Assembly (NCBI GenBank): GCA_011389515.1
Contig: JAABUA010000008.1
Location: forward strand, 1-64,000
Source of the DNA: Desulfobacteraceae bacterium
Lineage (GTDB): Bacteria > Desulfobacterota > Desulfobacteria > Desulfobacterales > Desulfosalsimonadaceae
Length of the DNA: 64,000 bases
Reading direction: 5' to 3'
The notes under the pieces were generated by a model, which saw only the letters and a program-made list of their open reading frames with translations, was not told where the DNA came from and did not search any database. The position numbers and the translations under genes were made by a program. Within the stretch, counting starts at the first letter, position 1; each line of letters opens with the position of its first letter. Shown piece by piece: positions 35,920 through 44,523 of this stretch.

Positions 35920-36816
35920 CTATATCCAGAAAAAACGTTTCGATTTTTTGTTTTTAATGATGAGCAGCGGGATTTTTGTTTCCATGTTGTAAAAGTTTTT
36001 GGAGATATTTCCGAGCAGGCTCGTGGGTTCCTCGATTCCACCGGATGCGCCGATGACGATAAGATCCGCTTTTTCATCCTGCGCGGTTTCGTATACCGCT
36101 TCTGACTGGTTTTCAGTGGGATCTATTTTCCGGAAGCGGCAGGGAATGCTGTCGGGGGACAGGTCGAAGCGTTCCAGAAATTCCGCGTGTTCCTTGCGGA
36201 ACCTCTCCTGCTGTGCATTTGCACTGCTGGCGGTGGTGGAGGGAAAATAGGTTTGGGCGGTATCATAGAGGAAGTAATTGGTAATCTCTGCGTTGGTCGC
36301 TTCGGCGATTTCCAGGGCGCGCCCGAAGGCCGTTTCCGCATCCTTTGAGCAGTCGATTGCGCATAGTATTTTTCGAATGCGGGTTTCTGCCTGCTCCGGT
36401 ATGAAAATGATGTCGCAGTCCGCCCCTGACGCAACTTTGTGACCGTACCGAGCCTCCCGGTTTGACCCGTATTTCTGGCCGATGAACAATAAATCGGTTT
36501 CGGTTTCGGCGGCAAAATCAATAATGGCTGCAGATGCATCTTCGGTCTCGATGCGGGTTTCGATTCCGAATGGACGGTTCTTTTTGAAATCGGCGTCGAC
36601 CTCCTCTTTTATCTTGTTGTAGATGATCTCATAGAGTTCTTCCGTATCGGGGAGATCCTGGCTGCCTTTGTCCGGCAGGGCATATTCCTGAATGACATGG
36701 AGGAAATAGATTTTTTGGGCATTCGTTGTTTCTGAAATGAACGCTGCATATTTGATCAGGACCGGATCTATGTAGGTCAAATCCAGGCAGACGAGTATGT
36801 TTTTTACCGGGTTCAT
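35920..36816 (-). CDS. Tandem universal stress protein (UspA)
   Basis: 298 residues forming two Usp domains (about 1-145 and 148-290). The first has FIGQKYGSNREARYGHKVASGADCDIIFIP, the second VIGASGGIEEPTSLLGNISKN, both in the nucleotide-binding position. GGGGGTG lies before the ATG. It starts 20 bases after the BCCT transporter stop and is probably cotranscribed with it, which suggests an osmotic-stress role. Confidence 0.9.
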   Translation of the reverse strand: MNPVKNILVCLDLTYIDPVLIKYAAFISETTNAQKIYFLHVIQEYALPDKGSQDLPDTEELYEIIYNKIKEEVDADFKKNRPFGIETRIETEDASAAIIDFAAETETDLLFIGQKYGSNREARYGHKVASGADCDIIFIPEQAETRIRKILCAIDCSKDAETAFGRALEIAEATNAEITNYFLYDTAQTYFPSTTASSANAQQERFRKEHAEFLERFDLSPDSIPCRFRKIDPTENQSEAVYETAQDEKADLIVIGASGGIEEPTSLLGNISKNFYNMETKIPLLIIKNKKSKRFFWI

Positions 36817-36836
36817 AGAATCACCCCCTGCGCTTG

Positions 36837-38456
36837 TTATTGGTCTTTTTCCTGCATCAGTTTTTTGACGATATCCTGATAGGACTCCCGTTCGATTTCT
36901 TGTTTGCGGAGCGCGTCTTTTTCATACTCTTTTTCAAGTCCCTGTTTCAGGCTGTAGCCCATGATAAGCAATATCCCTGCAAAAGGTAAACCCGTGATAA
37001 TTGCGGCCGTCTGAAGGGCGGTAAGGCCTCCGCCAAGCAGGAGGACCGCCGCCATAACGCCCTGAAGCACCGCCCAGAAAATGCGCTGGGTAACCGGGGA
37101 TGTCAGCTTGCCGCCCGATGTAAAGGCGTCCACCACCAGGGAGCCGGAATCCGAGGATGTGATAAAAAAACTGATTACGAGCATGATGGCGGCAAGGTTT
37201 GCAACCAGTGAAAAGGGAAAATGCTCCAGTAGTTCGTAAATGGAAATGGCGACATTTTCCTTCACCGGCCCATATATGTCGGCTATCCCCTTGAGCTCGA
37301 GAAGTATGGCGGAACCGCCAAAAGCGGTGACCCACAAAAAGGTCAGCATCGTCGGGATGATCAGGACGCTTAAAACGAACTCCCTTATTGTTCGCCCCTT
37401 GGAGATGCGGGCAATGAACATGCCCACAAAAGGGGACCATGAGATCCACCAGGACCAGTAAAATACCGTCCAGGAGTTCTGCCAGTCGGTCTGTTCGTAG
37501 CTCTCGGTCCAGAAACTGATTTCGAAAAAATTGTCCAAATAAGCCCCAGTGCTTTGAATAACCGCATCGAGTATAAACACGGTGGGACCGAAAATCAGAA
37601 TGAACAAAAGCAGCAATGCCCCGAGATTAAGGTTCAGTTCGGAGAGCCGCTTGACGCCGCGGTCAAGACCCGATGCAACGGAAGCCGATACTGCAAGTGT
37701 GATGGCACCGATGAGCAGAACCTGCACGTTTGTGGACACGGTCACGCCAAACAGATGGCCCAGGCCTGCATTGACCTGCTGAACGCCAAAACCAAGGGAC
37801 GTGGCCAGGCCGAAAAGCGTTGCCAGAACCGCAAGCACGTCGATGGCGTCCCCCCATATCCCGTGGACTTTTTCGCCCAGCAGGGGATAAAACACGGACC
37901 TTATGGCGAGGGGGAGCTTTCGGTTGTAGGAGAAAAAGGCCAGTGCAAGCCCCACCATTGCGTATATTCCCCAGGGGTGCAGACCCCAGTGCAGAAATGT
38001 GGTTTTCATGGCAAGCGATGCCGTTTCAAGGGTGGCGCCTTCGCCGGAAGGCGGATCCATGAAATGAAAGACGGGTTCCGCAACACTCCAGAAAAGAATG
38101 CCGATGCCCATGCCTGCGGAAAAAAGCATGGCAAACCAGGATATGCGCCCGAATTCCGGCACGGCGTTTTTCCCGCCAAGCCGGATATTGCCATATTTGC
38201 TGAAAGCGAGATAGAGCATGAAAAAAAGGTAGATGTTTACGGAAATGATAAAAAACCATCCGAAATTGTCTGAAATCCATCCCTGTATGGCGGAGAAAAC
38301 CTCCTTCATGGGTGCGCCCACAACCAGGGTGATCGTGATGAACGTGATGGACAAAATGGCCGCTGGCCAGAATACCGGCGGGTGGATATCAAAAAAACGG
38401 TTTTCCGGGGGCGTGTATTTCGGGTCGACTGTTTTTTCCGGCATTTTTTTAAACAA
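36837..38456 (-). CDS. BCCT family betaine/choline/carnitine transporter
   Basis: 539 residues, 12 predicted helices. The family signature is clear in WTVFYWSWWISWSPFVGMFI followed by ARISKGRTIREF. These carriers import quaternary ammonium osmolytes with Na+ or H+. The start is uncertain: TTG at 38456 has AGGA only 2 bases away, and an ATG four codons later has it 14 bases away. Upstream there are two copies of ATTGTTCA (38488 and 38511). Confidence 0.94.
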   Translation of the reverse strand: MFKKMPEKTVDPKYTPPENRFFDIHPPVFWPAAILSITFITITLVVGAPMKEVFSAIQGWISDNFGWFFIISVNIYLFFMLYLAFSKYGNIRLGGKNAVPEFGRISWFAMLFSAGMGIGILFWSVAEPVFHFMDPPSGEGATLETASLAMKTTFLHWGLHPWGIYAMVGLALAFFSYNRKLPLAIRSVFYPLLGEKVHGIWGDAIDVLAVLATLFGLATSLGFGVQQVNAGLGHLFGVTVSTNVQVLLIGAITLAVSASVASGLDRGVKRLSELNLNLGALLLLFILIFGPTVFILDAVIQSTGAYLDNFFEISFWTESYEQTDWQNSWTVFYWSWWISWSPFVGMFIARISKGRTIREFVLSVLIIPTMLTFLWVTAFGGSAILLELKGIADIYGPVKENVAISIYELLEHFPFSLVANLAAIMLVISFFITSSDSGSLVVDAFTSGGKLTSPVTQRIFWAVLQGVMAAVLLLGGGLTALQTAAIITGLPFAGILLIMGYSLKQGLEKEYEKDALRKQEIERESYQDIVKKLMQEKDQ

Positions 38457-38593
38457 GTTCCTGTTACATCGGAGAGGTAGAATTCAAATTGTTCAATAAA
38501 TACAAATACTATTGTTCATATGATCTGGTTTGTCAATACCAACCGGATTTTCCGGGACAGTTACAATTCTTTGTATTTGTCAATAGACCTCTT

Positions 38594-38609
38594 GTAGGGG
38601 CGCCCCTAC
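38594..38609. repeat. 16-bp GC palindrome in an otherwise AT-rich gap
   Basis: GTAGGGGCGCCCCTAC is a perfect palindrome and is followed by GGGC, in the 278-bp gap between the BCCT and MBL genes. Similar words recur in intergenic DNA of many environmental bacteria. No other gene or RNA is visible in this gap. Confidence 0.5.
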
Positions 38610-38734
38610 GGGCCCATACACTGCGTGAATATTTATCGTGTCTACACAAGAATGCAAAAATTAGTATGTCCTTGAATGCCCAGGCATCCATGATTCCGGA
38701 GCGCTGCATCGCAACGCCCAAAAGCGTTTATGGG

Positions 38735-39436
38735 TTACATGAGGGACAAAAGGGACTGCCATCGGTTGTTTTCGGTTTCTGCAGGCAGCCCCCTGCCTTT
38801 CAGTATGGCCGTAATTTTTTCGTCATTGACGCGAAGATATGGGTTAACGCGGATTTCTTCGGCAAGCGTATAAAAAAGATGATCGGGGTCGTATTTCTGC
38901 CGGTATGAATCGATATGGGGATTATCCGGTTCAAGTTGTCTTGAAAAATCCAGGTATTCCATCACATAATCGTGTCCGGCATAGACCTTTGTTTTTCCCG
39001 GCAGTTCGAGAATTGTTTTAATGGAGCGCAGAAATCCGGCATGATCACCGGTGAAGCATCGGCCAACTTTGCCGTTGAAAAGGGTGTCGCCGGATATCAA
39101 TGTGTCATTGAAATAAAAACAAACCGAATCAAAGGTATGACCGGGCGTTTGCAGAACCTGTATATATGCGCCTCCCAGTTCAATCTTGCCGTCCGCTGCA
39201 AGTCCGTCAAATCCGAGAAACCCGGCACCTGTGTTTTCAAGCAAAACGGCATTCCCAACGGTATGATCCGGGTGTGAATGAGTGTTGGTGACATATTCAA
39301 GCACAAGCCCCTTGCTTTCAATGTATGCCAGTATTTCAGATGTGGCCCCGCCGTCAATGACCATGGCTTTTTCTCGCCCGTAAACGAGATAGCCGAGATT
39401 GTCTTTTGCATAGGGAAACTGTTTGATATGCAGCAT
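38735..39436 (-). CDS. MBL-fold metallohydrolase (glyoxalase II-like)
   Basis: 233 residues. The metal motif is THSHPDHTVGNAV (HxHxDH), with GHTFDSVCFYFNDTLISGDTLF and a later VYAGHDYVMEYLDF supplying the other ligands. GGGAGGAG lies before the ATG. The arrangement resembles hydroxyacylglutathione hydrolase-type enzymes; the true thioester or phosphodiester substrate is unknown. Confidence 0.87.
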   Translation of the reverse strand: MLHIKQFPYAKDNLGYLVYGREKAMVIDGGATSEILAYIESKGLVLEYVTNTHSHPDHTVGNAVLLENTGAGFLGFDGLAADGKIELGGAYIQVLQTPGHTFDSVCFYFNDTLISGDTLFNGKVGRCFTGDHAGFLRSIKTILELPGKTKVYAGHDYVMEYLDFSRQLEPDNPHIDSYRQKYDPDHLFYTLAEEIRVNPYLRVNDEKITAILKGRGLPAETENNRWQSLLSLM

Positions 39437-39572
39437 GTGTTCTCCTCCCTTTTAAAAAGCTTTTCACGACATACCCGTATCTGGTAATAGATAATCTATT
39501 CGTAAATATAATCTTTTGCCCGTGATTTTGCCAGAAGAGCCGGAAGATCCGAAAGATAAGGAAAAGTATATC

Positions 39573-40154
39573 ATGCCTGTCAATCTGCCGGAACTGCATG
39601 TATCCCTGCCGGGTTGGATAGCGCCTTTCGTCGCGCGATATCCTGAACCATTGCCCGATATGGAAGCGCGGATGAAAATGGTGATCGCATTGTCCATGGA
39701 AAATGTTCGAAATGGTCTCGGGGGGCCTTTTGGTGCGGCGGTTTTTGATGAAGAGGGCAGACTTGTCGCCCCGGGCGTCAACATGGTTACGCTGGCGAAC
39801 AACTCGGTCCTCCATGCGGAAATTGTCGCGCTCATGCTGGCGCAGAAAAAGAGGGGGAATTATGATTTAAGCGACGGCGCAAATCGTCGCCTGGAACTTT
39901 ATACCAGTACGGAACCATGTGCCATGTGTTTTGGTGCGATCTGCTGGTCCGGAATAAGCAGGCTTGTATGCGGTGCTTCAAGCGAAGATGCAGAAGCCAT
40001 AGGCTTTGACGAGGGGCCCCGGTATCCGGACCGGGCAGCGGAATTGACCTCCCGCGGAATCGACGTGGTCCTGGAGGTATGCCGGGCGGAAGCCGCAGCG
40101 GTGCATCGCCGCTACGTGGCGGCCGGCGGAATCATCTACAACGCTGCCCTATAG
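39573..40154 (+). CDS. Nucleoside/guanine deaminase (cytidine-deaminase fold)
   Basis: 193 residues from ATG 39573, with AAGGA 10 bases upstream. Zinc motif HAEIVAL followed by TSTEPCAMCFGAICWSG, the HAE/PCxxC pattern. The length and the C-terminal helix resemble guanine deaminase GuaD-type enzymes rather than TadA. The outer-membrane protein gene follows after 12 bases. Confidence 0.87.
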   Translation: MPVNLPELHVSLPGWIAPFVARYPEPLPDMEARMKMVIALSMENVRNGLGGPFGAAVFDEEGRLVAPGVNMVTLANNSVLHAEIVALMLAQKKRGNYDLSDGANRRLELYTSTEPCAMCFGAICWSGISRLVCGASSEDAEAIGFDEGPRYPDRAAELTSRGIDVVLEVCRAEAAAVHRRYVAAGGIIYNAAL

Positions 40155-40166
40155 GAATATAACAGG

Positions 40167-41318
40167 ATGATGCATTTGAAAAACCGGTCCTTTCGATACC
40201 TGCTTCCGGTATTGCTTTTTTTCTTTTTGGCCTTTGCTGCGTTTCGGCCGGCGGCATGCTTCGGCACCGAAATAAAGACCAAGATTGTTCCTGAAATAGA
40301 TACGGAAACGATCGGCAGAAAACGTTCCGGTTTCCTTTTTGTCCCTTTTCCAATTTATACCCCCGAAACAAAGGCCGCGCTCATATTGACCGCCATGTAT
40401 CATTTTCGTGAAACTGAAACGAGCTATCCATCAACGCTCATGGGTTTTCTGGCGTATTCGCAGTTGAACCAGTTTCGGACGGCGGGAATAAGCCAGTTGT
40501 ACCTGGCAGATGGTATGGCGCATGCCACAATAAGCGTGGGCTTTGCAAACTGGCCGGATAAATTTTTCGGCATCGGAACGGATAACACCAAAGACGACGA
40601 AGAAGATTTCACGTCCGAAAGCGTTGATTTGCGTCTTGCCCTTCAGTATTGCATCAATGGCCGTCTGAAAGCGGGGCTTAATACGGAGTTCCGGAATTAC
40701 GAAATAACGAAGACCGAAAGCGGGCGCATGCTGGATTCTTCGGATATCCGGGGCGCAAAAGGGGGAGACGTCTTTGGTATCGGCCCCATTGCTACCTGGG
40801 ACAGCCGGGATGACTCTTTTTTCCCCAGGAAAGGCTTCTGGGGACAGGTCTCCGCCCTGATGTTTCTGGACAGCCCCGGGGATTACGAATTTCAGAGGTA
40901 CCGGCTGGATATGCGGCAGTACATGCCGATCGGCGAGCAGGGCGTAATCGCTTTTCAGGAGTATATCAATATCGTGCGCGGGGATATTCCTTTTCTGTTC
41001 CTTTCCAAAATCGGTGATTTAAGCAGATTCAGCCTCCTCAGGGGGTATTTTTCAGGGTTTTTCCGGGAAAAGGATGTCGCAGCGATGCAGGTGGAGTACC
41101 GCACCCCTTTGTGGAAAAAGCTGGGTGGTGCCGTATTCGGGGGTGCAGGCGCAATCGGACCCGATCTGCCGAGGGGCAGGGACCTGGCCGTTAAGCCTGC
41201 TGGCGGTGTTGGATTGCGATACCGTGTGGGCGGGGGTGAAGCCATCAACCTCCGGCTCGATTTCGCTGTTGGCAAGGATTCAACCGGTATTTATTTCAAC
41301 ATTTTAGAATCATTTTGA
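40167..41318 (+). CDS. BamA/TamA-like outer-membrane beta-barrel (surface antigen D15 type)
   Basis: 383 residues. Signal peptide with core LLPVLLFFFLAFAAF, cleavage near ACFGTE. The rest alternates beta strands (GIGPIATWDSRDDSFFPRKGFWGQVSALMF, VGLRYRV) and ends in phenylalanine, as outer-membrane barrels do. There are no POTRA domains, so it is not BamA itself; it resembles patatin-linked or stand-alone Omp85 barrels. Role unknown. A short CCCATG/CATGGG hairpin lies after the stop (41328-41346). Confidence 0.82.
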   Translation: MMHLKNRSFRYLLPVLLFFFLAFAAFRPAACFGTEIKTKIVPEIDTETIGRKRSGFLFVPFPIYTPETKAALILTAMYHFRETETSYPSTLMGFLAYSQLNQFRTAGISQLYLADGMAHATISVGFANWPDKFFGIGTDNTKDDEEDFTSESVDLRLALQYCINGRLKAGLNTEFRNYEITKTESGRMLDSSDIRGAKGGDVFGIGPIATWDSRDDSFFPRKGFWGQVSALMFLDSPGDYEFQRYRLDMRQYMPIGEQGVIAFQEYINIVRGDIPFLFLSKIGDLSRFSLLRGYFSGFFREKDVAAMQVEYRTPLWKKLGGAVFGGAGAIGPDLPRGRDLAVKPAGGVGLRYRVGGGEAINLRLDFAVGKDSTGIYFNILESF

Positions 41319-41391
41319 ATAACATGCCCCATGCAATTGACATGGGATTCGTGTTCTGGTAATCGGCGTATCTATATCTGTTTCAATTATT

Positions 41392-41409
41392 ATTTTGAGA
41401 TGGGTTATA
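41392..41409 (+). repeat. Interspersed repeat copy (core only), upstream of the potassium channel gene
   Basis: ATTTTGAGATGGGTTATA matches the repeat core with one change near its end. It lies 41 bases before the channel start codon. Confidence 0.5.
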
Positions 41410-41449
41410 GTAACCTGCAACGAACATACTACCGGATCAATCGACTGCC

Positions 41450-43144
41450 ATGAAATTCATCGTAAGCACCATTCTTTCAATGATGCCAGTTACAAGGCGT
41501 CGCAATTATATACTGCTTTTAAAGTTCTTTCTATTTCTTCTGTTTATCGTCGCGCTCTACAGCGTGGTCTTTCATTTTATCATGCTGATGGAAGGCCGCT
41601 ATTACTCATGGGTCACGGGAGTTTACTGGACCCTGACCACGATGTCTACCCTGGGTTTCGGAGATATCACCTTTGAAAGCGATACCGGCAAGATTTTTTC
41701 CGTGATCGTGTTGCTTTCGGGTATTGTTTTGCTCCTTGTCATGCTGCCGTTTACCTTTATACGGTTTTTTTATGTTCCATGGCTGGAAGAACAGGCCGGT
41801 GCCCGGGCGCCCCGGGAACTGCCGGCAGACACCCGGGGGCATGTAATTCTGACCAGTTTTGATATGACCATTGCCCAGCTCGTGGACAAGCTCAGGCAGT
41901 ATGGGTATCCGTATGTGATCCTGTTTGAAGATATTCAGGAAGCGTTGAAATCATATGACCTTGGGTACCGGGTGGCCGTCGGGGAACTGGCCGATCCGGA
42001 AACGTACAGGAGGTTGCGGGCCGACAATGCATCCCTCGTGTTTGCAAGCGTAAACGACATGATAAATACCAGCATCGCGTTTACCGCCAGGGTAATCGCA
42101 GATAAGACCCCCATCGTGGCCAATGCCGAAAGGGATGATTCCGTTGATATACTGGAACTTGCCGGTTGCACCCATGTGTTCCAGTTCATGAAAATGCTTG
42201 GGCAGTCTCTTGCCAGGAGAACCATGGGCGCAAGCACCAATGCCAACGTGATCGGCAACGTGGAGTCGATCCTGATTGCGGAGGCGCCGGTCATGCGAAC
42301 GCCCCTGCAGGGCAAAACCCTTCAGGAAACAAGGCTGCGGGAAACCATCGGGGTAACCGTCGTCGGCATATGGGAGCAGGGGCAATTTATTTTGCCGACC
42401 GCTTTGACACGAATCGGGCCGGCCTCTGTGCTTCTTCTGGCCGGTTCACAGGAGCAGTTACGCGAATACGACAGACAATACGGGCAGTATCAGAAGTCCG
42501 ATGCCCCTGTACTCATATTGGGCGGCGGAAGGGTTGGAAAAGCGGCGGCTGAAGCGCTGCGTGAACGAGGGATAACATATTTCATCATTGAGAAGAATCC
42601 CAAGGTGAGTCGTGACAGGAAAAGCTACATTCAGGGAAATGCCGCCGATATCAACACGCTGAAACGCGCAGGAATCGACACAGCCCCCACCATTATCATC
42701 ACTACCCACGACGACGCCACCAACATCTTTTTGACCATCTACTGCAGGCGTCTGCGACCGGATATTCAGATAATCAGCAGGGCGGAGATCGATCGCAATG
42801 TTCCCATACTGCATAATGCGGGAGCGGACCTGGTAATGTCTTACGGGTCCATATCCACAAACACGGTGATGAACCTTTTAAAGCCCAATGAACTGTTGAT
42901 GCTCTCCGAGGGGCTTAGTGTGGTGAGTCTCGACGTTCCTTCTCCGCTTGCGGGAAAATCCATTGCGGAAAGCCAGATCCGTTCACACACAGGCTGCAGT
43001 GTTATCGGCGTAAAGGCTGGAGACGACACATATTTAAACCCCGACCCCTCTATTGTTCTGAAGTTGGGCAATGAATTGATCATTATCTGCACGGACGAAT
43101 CGCATAAGCGCTTTTTGAAACGGTACCCGGCCAAAAAGACATAA
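41450..43144 (+). CDS. Two-helix potassium channel with tandem RCK (TrkA) domains
   Basis: 564 residues. Two transmembrane helices (about 22-46 and 82-106) flank the pore loop with filter TLGFGD (67-72), a variant of TVGYGD. First RCK domain begins HVILTSFDMT, lacking the glycine-rich nucleotide motif. The second has LILGGGRVGKAAAEAL (GGGRVG at 358-363) and looks able to bind NAD(H). Both RCK-C parts are present (about 275-335 and 485-560). Likely a ligand-gated K+ channel for turgor or membrane-potential control. Confidence 0.9.
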   Translation: MKFIVSTILSMMPVTRRRNYILLLKFFLFLLFIVALYSVVFHFIMLMEGRYYSWVTGVYWTLTTMSTLGFGDITFESDTGKIFSVIVLLSGIVLLLVMLPFTFIRFFYVPWLEEQAGARAPRELPADTRGHVILTSFDMTIAQLVDKLRQYGYPYVILFEDIQEALKSYDLGYRVAVGELADPETYRRLRADNASLVFASVNDMINTSIAFTARVIADKTPIVANAERDDSVDILELAGCTHVFQFMKMLGQSLARRTMGASTNANVIGNVESILIAEAPVMRTPLQGKTLQETRLRETIGVTVVGIWEQGQFILPTALTRIGPASVLLLAGSQEQLREYDRQYGQYQKSDAPVLILGGGRVGKAAAEALRERGITYFIIEKNPKVSRDRKSYIQGNAADINTLKRAGIDTAPTIIITTHDDATNIFLTIYCRRLRPDIQIISRAEIDRNVPILHNAGADLVMSYGSISTNTVMNLLKPNELLMLSEGLSVVSLDVPSPLAGKSIAESQIRSHTGCSVIGVKAGDDTYLNPDPSIVLKLGNELIIICTDESHKRFLKRYPAKKT

Positions 43145-43179
43145 CAGCGCATCCTGCCAAGCTCTCCGTCGAATTTGGC

Positions 43180-43208
43180 TTGACAATTTTTCCGGCCGGA
43201 TTTATTCT
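43180..43208 (+). promoter_or_regulatory. Sigma-70-type promoter of the acyl-CoA dehydrogenase genes
   Basis: A perfect TTGACA (43180-43185) and TATTCT (43203-43208) with 17-base spacing, about 97 bases before the first start codon. Confidence 0.55.
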
Positions 43209-43304
43209 TTTTCTTCCATCAAACGCTGGAAGCAAAATTTTAATATTGGCACGCCATAAGAAGTATTTTTGCCGCACCATCAATCTTTGGCAAGGGGAGT
43301 GACA

Positions 43305-44465
43305 ATGGAGTTTGAACTGAGCAAGCCTCAAAAGGAAATCCAGAAAGCGGCCAGGGACTTTGCAAAGGGAGAGTTTGACAAGGAAGAGGGGATTGCGTTT
43401 TCCAAGAGCCGGAAGTATCCGGAAAAAATTCTCAAAAAAGCGGCGGAATTAGGTTTTATTGGCATTCACTACCCTCAGTCCTGTGAAGGTGCGGGCATGG
43501 GAATGTTGGAGAATGCCATCGTTGCCGAACAGTTCTGCAGGCAGGATTCCGCCATGGGAATGGCGGTTTTGCTTTCCGGATTTGGCGCGGAATGCGTCTT
43601 TCGGTTCGGGGAAAAAGAGATTGCGAAAAGACTTGTTCTGCCGGTCGTGGAAGGAAAAGCCCTTTCCGCCCTGGCTTTCTTTGAAACAAAAATGGTTGGC
43701 CGGATCGACGCCGTGTCTACCTTGATCGCCGAAGATAACGGAGACATCGCCATCAACGGGGAGAAAAATTTTGTTTTAAACGGTATGAATGCCGATTTTT
43801 ACGTGGTGCTGGGGCGCAATGCGGAAGGGGCGTCCTTTGCCGGCGACCGTTTTTTCCTGGTTGCGGTGGAAAGCGATCGCAAAGGCATACACCTTACCGA
43901 TGCGGGGCAAACGATTGGTAACAATATGGTTTCATTTGGCCATGTACATTTCGACAATGTTCGTGTTCCCGCTGAAAATCTTTTGCAGAAAAGCGGTTCG
44001 GGTCCCGACAGGCCCCTTGCGCTTGTCAATGAGGCGAGGATTCAGCTCTCTGCAATGGCCCTGGGAACGGCACAGGGGGCTTTTGACAGGGCCCTGGACT
44101 ATATCCGGCAAAGGGAGCAGTTCAGCAGAAAGCTGGCCCAGTTCCAGGTGATCCGTCACAAGATCGCGGAAATGGCCGCGCGTATCGAACAGACCCGGTG
44201 GCTTGTTTACAAAACCGCCTGGAAATTTGACAAAAAAAAGTGTGATGCCGGGGATGCGGCCATCGCCAAACTGACGGCATCCAGGTGCGCCCTGGAAGTA
44301 ACGGATGAGGCCGTTCAGCTTCTGGGCGGATACGGTTACATGACGGAATACGAGGTTGAACATTTTTACAGGGATGCAAAGACCATTGAAATTATGATGG
44401 GCTCCAGTTTCCAGCTCAAAGATGCAATCGCGGACGTGGTGATCGGAAAACCTGGGAAAAAATAG
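43305..44465 (+). CDS. Acyl-CoA dehydrogenase-like protein lacking the usual catalytic glutamate
   Basis: 386 residues from ATG 43305, with GGGGAG about 6 bases upstream. The fold is complete (GFIGIHYPQSCEGAGMG, REQFSRKLAQFQVIRHKIAEM, LLGGYGYMTEYEVEHFYRDAK). The position of the MCAD catalytic Glu is Met365 (IEIMMGSS), and the alternative helix-G position (as in isovaleryl- and long-chain enzymes) is Ala244, with Glu243 beside it. The TEP-type FAD/substrate loop is also altered (FFETKMVGR). It may be a non-catalytic partner of the next gene or use a different base. Confidence 0.87.
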   Translation: MEFELSKPQKEIQKAARDFAKGEFDKEEGIAFSKSRKYPEKILKKAAELGFIGIHYPQSCEGAGMGMLENAIVAEQFCRQDSAMGMAVLLSGFGAECVFRFGEKEIAKRLVLPVVEGKALSALAFFETKMVGRIDAVSTLIAEDNGDIAINGEKNFVLNGMNADFYVVLGRNAEGASFAGDRFFLVAVESDRKGIHLTDAGQTIGNNMVSFGHVHFDNVRVPAENLLQKSGSGPDRPLALVNEARIQLSAMALGTAQGAFDRALDYIRQREQFSRKLAQFQVIRHKIAEMAARIEQTRWLVYKTAWKFDKKKCDAGDAAIAKLTASRCALEVTDEAVQLLGGYGYMTEYEVEHFYRDAKTIEIMMGSSFQLKDAIADVVIGKPGKK

Positions 44466-44470
44466 ACATC

Positions 44471-44489
44471 AAGTTGCAGGTTGCAACTT
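44471..44489. other. Hairpin between the two acyl-CoA dehydrogenase genes
   Basis: AAGTTGCA and TGCAACTT form a perfect 8-bp stem around a GGT loop, 5 bases after the first stop. There is no T-run, so it may set relative expression or mRNA decay rather than terminate. Confidence 0.5.
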
Positions 44490-44523
44490 ACAACTGACAA
44501 CTTATTCCATCCGGAGTTGCTTC

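Noticed and set aside
44466-44523. Terminator between the acyl-CoA dehydrogenase genes
   Set aside because: The 8-bp hairpin lacks a T-run, and the downstream gene has no promoter of its own that I can see.
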